DNA of 64,000 nt from Sphingobacterium kitahiroshimense (GTDB lineage Bacteria > Bacteroidota > Bacteroidia > Sphingobacteriales > Sphingobacteriaceae): contig NZ_JAOQNK010000001.1 of assembly GCF_025961315.1 (NCBI RefSeq), forward strand, positions 2,790,001 to 2,854,000, read 5' to 3'. The notes under the pieces were generated by a model. The model saw only the letters and a program-made list of their open reading frames with translations, was not told the origin of the DNA and searched no databases. The translations under genes and the position numbers were made by a program. Below are positions 10,000 through 23,400 of the stretch, piece after piece. The first letter of the stretch is position 1, and every line of letters begins with the position of its first letter.

Positions 10000-12591
10000 T
10001 TAGTTTATTAATTTAGTTTTACTTAAAAGGTAGTATCCACCAGGCTTAATTGTAATCTGACTATTTTGATCCCAATTTAGATTCGATCGGGTCATATTAT
10101 CATACCAGCTCCCCGCTAAATCTGATGTAATTTGAAACGCTCTCGTTACAGTGTCAAAATTTCCGATTACAAATACAGTTTGATTTCCATCAGACATGCT
10201 ATAGTGTTTCAATCCATCCTGCAGTGAGGACGATAATAAAGTTGCTTTTCTAAAAATTGAATTTAATTTTTTCAACCTGATCAATTTTGCATAGTGCTCA
10301 AATAAACGCTTACGAGAAATGTTGGACAAATAATCCCATTTCAATGGTTTTTCCCCTGTTCGACCATTTTCATCTATCGAGATATCGTAACCGAATTCAC
10401 CAAATTGCCAGATCATTTTTGGACCAGGACTAGTTAACAAAAACGTTGCTGCTGCTTGAGTCCTATCCAAAGCAGTAGCAAGATTCTTAACAGAATAAGA
10501 ACCGTCAGCATAACCATATTGAGCATTCTTAAATTGGATTCTTTCTTCATCATGAGACTCCATGTAGCTCACCATATTAGCTGTCTTAAAACCATGTGAT
10601 TCCGCAAATAATCTACTCAAATCCGATTTAGATCCGCTATTATAGCCCATAGTCGCTTCATTAAAATTCCAATTTAAATTATTCCACAGTAACATTCCTT
10701 CAGCAGCTAATTCTTGTTCTTCTTGATCAGAACCGAAATGTTCTAAAATAACATAGCAACTTGGATCAAGAATTTTAAGATAATCATGATAATTTTTCCA
10801 GATCGCAACCCGGCTAGCATCATAAGCAGACCAAGACCCAACGTTAGTTTCTGCAGTACCCGTATTTTTCTGTGTAAATCCTTTTGATAAATCGAAACGG
10901 AAGCCGTCTATCTTAAATTCTGTAATCCAATACTTCATAACATCCTTCACAAAAGTTTGTGTATAAGGGCTTTCATGATTAAAGTCATATCCGACATTAA
11001 AAGGATGTCTTGGCATCATATTAAACCAAACATTATTAGAGCTCGTGGTTTGTCCTTCAAAATACAATTGAGCAAGAGGTGATTGTCCGAATGCATGATT
11101 AAGTACCACGTCTAAGATGACCGCAATTCCTGCCTGATGAAGATTATCGATGAGACTCTTTAAATCATTTGGACGACCATAATATTTATCCACGGCTAAA
11201 TGATAAGAAGGATTGTAACCCCAAGTAGAATTGGCTTCACTTTCCTGAACAGGCATCAGTTCGACGGCATTAATACCTAGACGCTTTAAATATGGAATGG
11301 AATCGCGGATCGCATTAAAATTATGCTGTTTTGAAAAATCACGTGTAAGCAATTCATAAATCACTAAATCATAAGCATTTGGTTTGTTAAAGTTTTGAAC
11401 TTTCCAAGGATAGTCCGCACCATTTAATTCCAATACACTCACCTGACCTGTAGTCTGCTGTATACGATATGCTGGCAACTCAGCGACTGAACTTCCTAAA
11501 TTGTTATCATAGATTGGATCTAATACCAACTTGCTATAAGGATCCCCTATTCTTAACTGACCATCAATTAGAAATTGATAGGTATACTTTTTTGAAAAAT
11601 CCAAATCTGCTACTGTTAACCACCATGTACTTCCATCAGGTGCCTGTTTCAAGACATACTTTGATTCTGCCTGAAAATTATTAAAACTACCTAATAGAAA
11701 AATAGTTGATTTTCCAGGAGCAGTTAACGCGAAACTCACTGTTTTCTTTTCCTTGTCGATCGTTACACCGTTCTTATTGACGCCGATAGGAAGTGCTGCA
11801 ATTTCAGGCTTATCATTAACGAATATCCGTAACTTCTTCTCGTAGCTATTTCCATTAACTTCTATGCGAGCAGTAATAAGATGTACACCTAAAGTTCCAA
11901 ACTTACATTTAAATGTGTGCTGCGATGAATTGCTTACAGTTTCCTGTTCAACTTCATCAATACGTAGTGAAAGTTTGCCCGCTACCGTAGAAAAAACTTC
12001 GATAGCGAGCTCTTCATTCAATAAATAAGCTTCTTTTTCCGATGTTAAAATATAAGTAGGCTGTGTGCTAGGTTTTAAAAATGAAAGATGAACTTCCCCT
12101 TTTGTAGCAACATCTACATAAATATCAGACCCATCTCTATTCCTCTGAATTTTTGTTCCTGAACCATTGCGTACTACTAACGCAATTTTAATCACGTCAG
12201 TTCCAGCAATTCCTTTAAAAACTTCACTCGGTTTTAACGTGATGCTATACCGTCCATCAAATTGACGGCTTAGCTTAAATGCATCATCATTTTTTGTCCA
12301 ATCCGTAGCAACCTCTTTCCAATCATTTTCATCTTTACTTATAGCAGTAATTAGCCCAATATGTAAAAACAATGGTCCATCTGCCGATACCAGTGCCCGA
12401 TTCCCCTCATTTACATCAAACATAAATGTAATGGACTCATCCCAATAATTAAACAGCTTACTCGTTGTGACTAAACCAATATCACTAGGAGACACTTCAC
12501 TTTCTATCGCTATAGTGGCAGGATTACTTTTTTTACAACTAAAAAAAATAACCGATATACTAAAAAATATACAGATAAAATAATGTCTCAT
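10000..12591 (-). CDS. Surface GH13 alpha-amylase/pullulanase-type lipoprotein
   Basis: An 863-residue lipoprotein (leader MRHYFICIFFSISVIFFSC, Cys19). N-terminal beta-sandwich domains reach to about residue 270. A CBM48/E-set-like domain follows (FLLGSFNNFQ..., YTYQFLIDGQLRIGDPYS), then a GH13 barrel with DVVLNHAF, GFRFDLSK (D567), VILEHFG (E617) and MESHDEER (D681). The catalytic triad is complete. As the first gene of the locus it is the functional counterpart of SusG, though its domain order resembles branching-enzyme/pullulanase relatives more than SusG. TAAGGAG lies directly upstream of the ATG, a strong ribosome-binding site that is unusual in this phylum. Linkage specificity (alpha-1,4 or alpha-1,6) is uncertain. 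Confidence 0.9.
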   Translation of the reverse strand: MRHYFICIFFSISVIFFSCKKSNPATIAIESEVSPSDIGLVTTSKLFNYWDESITFMFDVNEGNRALVSADGPLFLHIGLITAISKDENDWKEVATDWTKNDDAFKLSRQFDGRYSITLKPSEVFKGIAGTDVIKIALVVRNGSGTKIQRNRDGSDIYVDVATKGEVHLSFLKPSTQPTYILTSEKEAYLLNEELAIEVFSTVAGKLSLRIDEVEQETVSNSSQHTFKCKFGTLGVHLITARIEVNGNSYEKKLRIFVNDKPEIAALPIGVNKNGVTIDKEKKTVSFALTAPGKSTIFLLGSFNNFQAESKYVLKQAPDGSTWWLTVADLDFSKKYTYQFLIDGQLRIGDPYSKLVLDPIYDNNLGSSVAELPAYRIQQTTGQVSVLELNGADYPWKVQNFNKPNAYDLVIYELLTRDFSKQHNFNAIRDSIPYLKRLGINAVELMPVQESEANSTWGYNPSYHLAVDKYYGRPNDLKSLIDNLHQAGIAVILDVVLNHAFGQSPLAQLYFEGQTTSSNNVWFNMMPRHPFNVGYDFNHESPYTQTFVKDVMKYWITEFKIDGFRFDLSKGFTQKNTGTAETNVGSWSAYDASRVAIWKNYHDYLKILDPSCYVILEHFGSDQEEQELAAEGMLLWNNLNWNFNEATMGYNSGSKSDLSRLFAESHGFKTANMVSYMESHDEERIQFKNAQYGYADGSYSVKNLATALDRTQAAATFLLTSPGPKMIWQFGEFGYDISIDENGRTGEKPLKWDYLSNISRKRLFEHYAKLIRLKKLNSIFRKATLLSSSLQDGLKHYSMSDGNQTVFVIGNFDTVTRAFQITSDLAGSWYDNMTRSNLNWDQNSQITIKPGGYYLLSKTKLIN

Positions 12592-12616
12592 AACTCCTTA
12601 CAATTGGCAATATAAT

Positions 12617-12636
12617 TTATGGGAACGTTCCCATAA
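12617..12636. promoter_or_regulatory. LacI-family operator, promoter-distal (downstream) copy
   Basis: A 20-bp perfect palindrome centred on GGGAACGTTCCC, between the predicted transcription start and the first GH13 gene. The even symmetry with central CG is typical of LacI/GalR-family sites, and the regulator gene is adjacent. Repressor bound here would block elongation. Confidence 0.85.
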
Positions 12637-12680
12637 TGATGCATTAAAGCATCTTGTACGCTAAAAATATACTATGAATT

Positions 12681-12688
12681 CAAAGCTA
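12681..12688 (-). promoter_or_regulatory. Candidate -7 element of the starch locus promoter
   Basis: On the minus strand this reads TAGCTTTG, matching the Bacteroidota -7 consensus TAnnTTTG, and lies between the two palindromic operators. No clear TTTG -33 box is found at the standard spacing, so this may be a weak, activator-dependent promoter. Confidence 0.5.
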
Positions 12689-12713
12689 AAATCCCTTTAC
12701 AATTGGTAATCCT

Positions 12714-12735
12714 ATATTGGGAACGTTCCCAATAT
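12714..12735. promoter_or_regulatory. LacI-family operator, upstream copy
   Basis: A 22-bp perfect palindrome with the same GGGAACGTTCCC core. Its centre is 98 bp from the centre of the other operator, on the opposite side of the candidate promoter. It ends 40 bp from the regulator stop codon. Confidence 0.85.
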
Positions 12736-12775
12736 TTATCTAAGATAAAAAGCTAAAGGCTTAAATCCAAACTTT

Positions 12776-13792
12776 TTAATGATTTTTTTTACTAGATTTC
12801 TGAAAAATTAGAGAAGATTCCAGATAAGTTACTTCTTGATTAGAGAAGCTAATCGGTTTAGCAATCAGTTGACACAGATATTCTGTAGCAGTTTTTCCCA
12901 TTTCATAAGCGGGTTGTTTAACAACACTTAATCCAGGTTCTAGAAGATCTGCAATATCTAAACATGAAAAGCAGATCAACTTTAATTCAGAAGGAATATT
13001 AATTCCTTGATCTTTGGCAACACGCATTGCCGAAATAGCCAAACGTTCAACGGAAGCAAATAGACCATCAGGTTTTTGTATTTTATACAAATTCTTAATG
13101 TCTTCCATATTACCTTCTGATTCATTCACCGTATCAAGCACCAAATTAGCATCAAAAGGAATTTTATATTTTTCCAAAGCAGCCTGATAACCCGCCATAC
13201 GTACCTTACCAATAGAGACATTTTGATTAATTACTAAATAAGCAATTCGTCTACAGTCGTTCTCTATTAAATGCTCTGTAGCAGCAAAACTTGCTTCAAA
13301 ATCGTTTCCAGTCACATAGCTGGTATTCACATCATCATAAGTTCTATCAAAGAAAACAACCGGTATATTATTATCTTTTAGTACCTGAAGATGGCTATGA
13401 TCATGGCCTTCACCAGAAGCAGACATAATAACCCCATCTACTCGTCCGTTGATCAACGACCGTATAATAGAAGCTTCTTTATCCACGCGGTGGTCTGTTA
13501 CATAAATTAAAGTATGGTAATTTTTTGAACGGGCAACCAATTCAATTCCTTTAATCGCCTGACTAAAAAATTTATTTCCAAATTCAGGTATTATAATAGC
13601 GATGGTACTACTTTTATTAGCTCTTAAATTGCTCGCATACATATTAGGTGAAAATCCTAATTCATCAGCCATTTTTAAAATACGTGCTTTTGTATTGGGA
13701 TTGATATCATTACCATCGCGGAAAGCCCGTGATACTGTAGACTTGGATAGACCTAAACGTTCCGCTAATTCTATAATTGTTATATGTGACAT
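12776..13792 (-). CDS. LacI/GalR-family transcriptional regulator
   Basis: A 338-residue regulator. The N-terminal helix-turn-helix (ITIIELAERLGLSKSTVSRA, residues 4-23) and hinge helix (SPNMYASNLRANKSSTIAI) are followed by a periplasmic-binding-protein-like sugar-sensing domain (DGVIMSASGEG, VVFFDRTY, DGLFASVERLAISAMR). It is the evident controller of the adjacent starch locus through the two GGGAACGTTCCC palindromes 3' of the gene. This replaces the membrane-bound SusR of Bacteroides. The effector is probably maltose or a related glucose product; repression relieved by sugar is the family norm, but activation cannot be excluded. It lies directly downstream of the rRNA operon, separated by a terminator. 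Confidence 0.92.
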   Translation of the reverse strand: MSHITIIELAERLGLSKSTVSRAFRDGNDINPNTKARILKMADELGFSPNMYASNLRANKSSTIAIIIPEFGNKFFSQAIKGIELVARSKNYHTLIYVTDHRVDKEASIIRSLINGRVDGVIMSASGEGHDHSHLQVLKDNNIPVVFFDRTYDDVNTSYVTGNDFEASFAATEHLIENDCRRIAYLVINQNVSIGKVRMAGYQAALEKYKIPFDANLVLDTVNESEGNMEDIKNLYKIQKPDGLFASVERLAISAMRVAKDQGINIPSELKLICFSCLDIADLLEPGLSVVKQPAYEMGKTATEYLCQLIAKPISFSNQEVTYLESSLIFQKSSKKNH

Positions 13793-13814
13793 TCGTGCTG
13801 AAATAAAAGCATTT

Positions 13815-13822
13815 CAAATATA
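13815..13822 (-). promoter_or_regulatory. -7 promoter element of the LacI-family gene
   Basis: Reads TATATTTG on the minus strand, 22 bp before the ATG, a match to TAnnTTTG. The -33 region is not a clear TTTG. Confidence 0.55.
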
Positions 13823-13887
13823 GAACAAATTTAGGATTTAAATGAAGCTTAAAGTAAGAATAGCTCAGGTATAAAAAGGTATAAACA

Positions 13888-13917
13888 CAAAAAAGCCTCT
13901 GCTGTATAGCAAAGGCT
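13888..13917 (-). terminator. rRNA operon terminator
   Basis: On the minus strand AGCCTTTGC and GCAGAGGCT pair across a 6-base loop (one mismatch), followed by TTTTTTG. It lies just after the 5S gene and isolates lacI from rRNA transcription. Confidence 0.85.
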
Positions 13918-13930
13918 TCTGTATAAAAAA

Positions 13931-14037
13931 AGGCACCGACCTACTCTCCCACCTGTTACGGCAATACCATCGGCTCTGGCGGGCTTGACTTCTCTGTTCG
14001 GAATGGGAAGAGGTAGACACCGCCGATATAGGCACCT
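13931..14037 (-). rRNA. rrf: 5S ribosomal RNA
   Basis: Recognised by conserved stretches such as TCCGAACAGAGAAGTCAAGC and CGCCAGAGCCGATGGTA on the minus strand. GGTGCC at both ends closes helix I with two G-U pairs. It lies in the normal place after 23S. Ends are estimated to within a few bases. Confidence 0.93.
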
Positions 14038-14083
14038 AAAATGTTTTTATGTGATATATGCTCTATAAAAAGCATTATCTATA

Positions 14084-14122
14084 GACAATTGAAAGAAAAA
14101 CTAAAAGAGGAAGACAACAGTG
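14084..14122 (-). repeat. 23S processing stem, 3' arm
   Basis: This segment is nearly complementary to 17147-17186 on the other side of the 23S gene: shared blocks include CTGTTGTCTTC and TTTCTTTCAAT when one arm is inverted. Such a stem is the usual RNase III precursor cleavage site for 23S rRNA. Confidence 0.8.
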
Positions 14123-14131
14123 TTTGCGTTG

Positions 14132-17022
<2,891 letters not shown>

Positions 17023-17146
17023 CCTCATAGCCCTTTTGCTACTATGGGTTGCTTTTTGATATATAACCGTGATGCTACGCATTAATCCGTTCGGCCTTGA
17101 CCGAGGGTCTTCATAATACATCGAGCACATCACAGTATTGTCTCTA

Positions 17147-17186
17147 CTGTTGTCTTCTCTTGTAATTTTTTTTCTTTCAATATGTC
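17147..17186 (-). repeat. 23S processing stem, 5' arm
   Basis: Partner of the segment at 14084-14122. The pairing is long with small mismatches and brings the two ends of the 23S precursor together. Confidence 0.8.
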
Positions 17187-17208
17187 AAAGAACTCTTCTT
17201 TTAGATCG

Positions 17209-17226
17209 GAGATATCAGATCTGAGA
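17209..17226 (-). repeat. Spacer inverted repeat flanking tRNA-Ala, arm 1
   Basis: Complementary at 16 of 18 positions to 17403-17420, so tRNA-Ala sits in the loop of a potential long stem in the 16S-23S spacer. Confidence 0.6.
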
Positions 17227-17283
17227 TATCAGAAACTATAAAGTGTCTAATGTCTCTTATCCTGTGTCCCACGTCTAAGGATG

Positions 17284-17357
17284 TGGAGAATATCGGAGTC
17301 GAACCGATGACCCCCTGCGTGCAAGGCAGGTGCTCTAGCCAGCTGAGCTAATTCCCC
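17284..17357 (-). tRNA. tRNA-Ala (TGC)
   Basis: A 74-base cloverleaf: acceptor GGGGAAT/ATTCTCC (one G-U), D-loop TAGCTCAGCTGG, anticodon stem with TTGCA giving TGC, T-loop GGTTCGACTCC. The discriminator is A, and CCA is not encoded (CAT follows). It lies in the 16S-23S spacer. Confidence 0.97.
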
Positions 17358-17402
17358 GTGGTGTAGATTATAGATTCCGGAACAGAGGCAGCAGACTTTA
17401 CG

Positions 17403-17420
17403 TCTCAGATCTCATATCTG
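17403..17420 (-). repeat. Spacer inverted repeat flanking tRNA-Ala, arm 2
   Basis: Partner of 17209-17226, between tRNA-Ile and tRNA-Ala. Confidence 0.6.
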
Positions 17421-17436
17421 TCATCTCACATCTAGA

Positions 17437-17513
17437 TGGTAGTCCCGAGCAGATTTGAACTGCTGACCCCTACATTATCAGTGTAGTGCTCTAACCAACT
17501 GAGCTACGGGACT
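17437..17513 (-). tRNA. tRNA-Ile (GAT)
   Basis: A 77-base cloverleaf including an encoded CCA: acceptor AGTCCCG/CGGGACT, anticodon GAT in CTGATAA, T-arm CAGTTCAAATCTG. It is first in the 16S-23S spacer. It is the only one of the seven tRNAs here that encodes its CCA end. Confidence 0.97.
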
Positions 17514-17638
17514 AGCTTATCATTCTATCTCTCTGGACCATCCATTTTCAGGGATGGGCACATTTCTTCAAATGTTTCTTATTTGTTTCTTATATAAATC
17601 ATGTGTATCCGTAACGAGCTTCAATTCCGAATGCTCTA

Positions 17639-19170
<1,532 letters not shown>

Positions 19171-19414
19171 AAATGAAGTGTAAGATCAAGACTATTTATA
19201 ATAAATAGAATTGTCTTGTATTTTAATTTCTAATTCTAAAATTGAACAGGTTGATTTTTTTAACTTTCGCTGTTTCTCAACACTACTCGTTACGTTACAT
19301 GATTATATTTTTAAAGAACTTCTCTCGCTTCCGCATCTCGCTTCGGCTTTTATGATGTCGGCATTGCGCCGTTATCGATCTTGTTTCTGTTTCCCTTCGT
19401 TTCCGTTGGGACTG

Positions 19415-19446
19415 CAAAGGTAGAAATCTTTTTGGTTTCTCCAAAA
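19415..19446 (-). promoter_or_regulatory. rRNA operon promoter P1
   Basis: On the minus strand TTTTGG (19441-19446), an 18-bp spacer and TACCTTTG (19415-19422), a close match to the Bacteroidota promoter consensus. It lies about 245 bp before the 16S gene. Confidence 0.8.
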
Positions 19447-19565
19447 TAAATGTGAAAATTTATTTTTTTTGTTTTCCTGCTGTTTCTGCGTTTAATCTTC
19501 ATTAAACCCTTCTTTTTTCAGTGCCTATCCTTTCGGATAAGCCGTTCCTCCCTTGCGGAGTGGTG

Positions 19566-19573
19566 CAAAGATA
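19566..19573 (-). promoter_or_regulatory. Second rRNA promoter -7 element (P2)
   Basis: TATCTTTG on the minus strand, about 150 bp upstream of P1. The -33 region is weak, so this is a tentative tandem promoter. Confidence 0.5.
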
Positions 19574-20341
19574 GCGACTTTTTATAATCACTTCCTAATC
19601 TTTTTTCGCTTATTTCTAAATAATAAGGTTAACTAACTGTAACATTGGGTGATTCATTTATAAGCTATAGATCTATAGCAAGACATCTGGAATAAAAAAG
19701 GACTGATTCCTTCTTTTACAAGGTATTTTTGACTGCTATACTTGAACTCCATTTCAATAACTAATTGCTGCAATCCCATAATATATATTGGTATAATGCT
19801 CAAAAAAATATTCGCTAATCTGAGAAAAACAATGATTCGCGCCCACTACAGACGTGCTCAGATAAGCATTTAATGCAGATCTTTTATCAATAACGGGAAA
19901 TAGCCGATCATTTAATAGGGAATGTACATTTCAGTAGTCTAACTTTTAGCACCCGATATGTGGAGCATCAAAAGATCTTCACTTACATCTTATCCGTAAC
20001 AAAAACCTTTACGTAATGAACGAAAATCTTATCTGGAACGCACATCGATTTATCAAATGCAGCATGTCGTGCTATTTTCTTGAGTCTCCCGCCCTGCTCA
20101 ACCACTCCCGATGAAGACTATTTTATCTAAACATTCGAACTGGTGTTGAACGATCATCAACACTAAACCGTTAACCTCTGTTGCTACTGAATTCAGTATA
20201 CTATGCTTAGATTGAGGCTTTGCTGATGTTTCTCAAAAAGTAGTAAATGCCTATTCACCAAGAGGTAACTGAAACCAAATAGCATTCATTCTTTAACAAG
20301 GTTAAAACTACAACAGGCATATATACAAGAGTCGCAGTATA
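19574..20341. other. Gene-free region between rpoC and the rRNA operon
   Basis: No open frame longer than a shadow, no RNA gene and no repeat were recognised on either strand. Base composition is less A+T-rich than the other spacers. It may hold upstream rRNA control sequence or a decayed gene; nothing specific can be supported. Confidence 0.5.
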
Positions 20342-20353
20342 ATGTTAAACAAA

Positions 20354-20386
20354 AAAAGGGTTGCAAATAAAATCTGCAACCCTTTT
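20354..20386 (-). terminator. rpoBC operon terminator
   Basis: A perfect 12-bp stem AAAAGGGTTGCA/TGCAACCCTTTT with a 9-base loop, followed on the minus strand by T-rich sequence, 18 bases after the rpoC stop codon. Confidence 0.92.
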
Positions 20387-20404
20387 ACGTATTATTAAAA
20401 ATTA

Positions 20405-23400
20405 TTAATCTTCTTCTTTCGAAGCTAATAATTGATCATATTCTTCACGTGAACCAACGATAATATTACCGTATTGACGAAGACCTGTACCTGAAGGGAT
20501 CAAGTGACCCACAATTACATTCTCTTTCAATCCTAATAAATTATCACGTTTACCTGCAATAGCTGCTTCGTTCAAGACTTTAGTAGTCTCTTGGAATGAT
20601 GCTGCAGAGATAAATGATTTCGTTCCTAACGAAGCTCTAGTTATACCTTGTAATAAAGGACTTGAAGTTGCTGGAATAGCATCACGTACCTCTACTAGTT
20701 TTTGATCACGACGTCTCAAGCTTGAGTTTTCTTCACGTAATCTACGTAATGAAACGATCTGTCCTGGACGTAAGTCATTAGAGTCACCTGCTTCAACTAC
20801 AACTTTCTTGTCGTAAAGTGAATCGTTTTCTTCCATGAAATCCCATTTGTTAACTGCTTCTTTTTCTAAGAAACGCGTATCTCCTGGATCTTCAATATTC
20901 ACTTTCTGCATCATTTGGTGAACAATCGTCTCAAAGTGTTTATCATTAATTTTCACACCTTGAAGACGGTAAACCTCTTGAATACCATTTACGATATAAT
21001 GCTGTACTGCTGAAGGACCTTTAATTGATAAGATATCTGCTGGAGAGATCGAACCATCCGATAAAGGCATACCTGCTTTAATAAAGTCATTATCCTGTAC
21101 TAAGATATGTTTCGAAAGTGGAACTAAGTATTTCTTAATCTGGCCATCGCGTGACTCAATAGAGATCTCACGGTTACCACGTTTAACACCACCTAAAGTT
21201 ACAACACCATCAATCTCAGTTACAACTGCTGGATTAGAAGGATTACGCGCTTCAAATAATTCTGTTACACGAGGTAGACCCCCTGTAATATCTCGCGTTT
21301 TACCTGTAGAACGAGGAATCTTAACCAAGATACCACCTTCTTTAACAGTTACACCGTCCGATACAGAAACGTGAGCTCCTACTGGAATGTTATATGTACG
21401 AATTACTTCACCTTTTTTATCTAAAATCTTAATAGCAGGATTCTTCGTTTTATCACGAGTTTCAATAATTACTTTCTCTTTGTGACCCGTTTGCTCATCT
21501 GACTCTTCGCGGAAAGTTACACCTTCAACAATTGCATCAAATTCAACTTTACCGGCAAACTCAGAGATAATAACAGCATTGTATGGATCCCATGATACTA
21601 ATTTATCACCCTTAGCTACTTGATTTCCTTCTTCAACGAATAATTGAGAACCGTAAGGGATATTTTGTTGGAATACAACTTTTTTAGTTTCATCCAAAAT
21701 TTTAATCTCACCTGAACGACCCAATACTACTTGATGCGTACCGTCTTCACCTTCTTGAGATACTGTACGTAGATTTTCAAATTCTACAGTACCAGCATAT
21801 TTAGAAGATATTTGTGACTCAGCAGCAATGTTAGAAGCCGTACCACCGACGTGGAACGTACGAAGCGTTAACTGTGTACCTGGCTCACCAATTGATTGCG
21901 CAGCAATTACACCGACAGCCTCACCCAATTGAACACGTTTACCAGATGCCAAGTTACGACCGTAACAGCTAGCACATACACCGCGTTTACACTCACATGT
22001 TAATACAGTACGGATCTCAACACCCTCAATACCTGAAGCTTCAATACGTTCAGCAACAGCTTCTTCAATATCTTCATTTTCAGAAACGAGTAATTCACCT
22101 GTTTCAGGATCATATACATTGTACAATGAAACACGACCTAAAATACGATCATATAACGGTTCTACAACATCATCGTTATCTTTTAATGCAGTTGTGTAAA
22201 TACCTCTTAAACCTCCACAGTCTTGCGTAATAACAATCATATCCTGTGCAACGTCATGTAAACGACGTGTTAAGTAACCCGCATCGGCAGTTTTCAATGC
22301 CGTATCGGCAAGACCTTTACGCGCACCGTGGGTAGAGATAAAGTACTCTAATACTGAAAGTCCTTCTTTAAAGTTTGATAAAATCGGATTCTCAATAATT
22401 TCACCACCAGCTGAACCAGATTTCTGAGGTTTAGCCATCAAACCACGCATACCACACAACTGACGAATTTGCTCTTTCGAACCACGCGCCCCAGAATCAA
22501 GCATCATATATACGGAGTTGAAACCTTGGTTGTCATTCGATAAGATATCCATTACGTGTGATGTCAACTTATTGTTGATACGTGTCCAGATATCGATAAT
22601 TTGATTATAACGCTCGTTGTTAGTAATGAAACCCATGTTATAGTTATTCATTACTTCTTCAACTTCGTTAGTAGCTTGTTGAATTAAGTCAGTTTTAGCA
22701 GCAGGAATGTTCAAATCTTGCAAGTTAAACGATAAACCACCTTTGAAGGCCGTTTGGAAACCTAATTCCTTCATATCGTCCAAGAACTGTGCAGCACGAG
22801 CCATACCCGTAGTTTTCACAATTTCTCCAATGATATTACGCAAAGATTTCTTCGTTAATAACTCATTGATAAAACCTACTTCATGAGGTACAACCTGGTT
22901 GAAGATAACACGACCAACTGTTGTATCTAATAACGTATCAACAATACTACCGTCTTTTGTTCTGATTTTAGTTTTTACCTTAATAAAAGCATGCAAATCA
23001 ATTTTCTTCTCATTTAAAGCGATAATTACCTCTTCAGCAGAATAGAAAATCATATCTTCACCATGAACGATATGGTCTGGTGTGCTCTTACGGCCTTTAG
23101 TAATATAATAAAGACCCAAAACCATATCCTGAGATGGTACTGTTACTGGAGAACCATTTGCAGGATTTAAGATATTGTGGGCAGCCAACATTAAAACTTG
23201 TGCTTCCAAAACTGCAGCATTACCTAAAGGTAAGTGGACTGCCATCTGGTCACCATCAAAATCGGCGTTGAACGCTGTACACACTAATGGGTGTAATTGA
23301 ATTGCTTTACCCTCTACTAAAGTAGGTTGGAAAGCTTGAATACCCAATCTGTGAAGCGTAGGTGCACGGTTTAATAATACAGGGTGACCTTTCAACACGT

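Noticed and set aside
12736..12775. Small stem AAGC/GCTT after lacI as a terminator
   Set aside because: Only 4 bp of stem; too weak to call.
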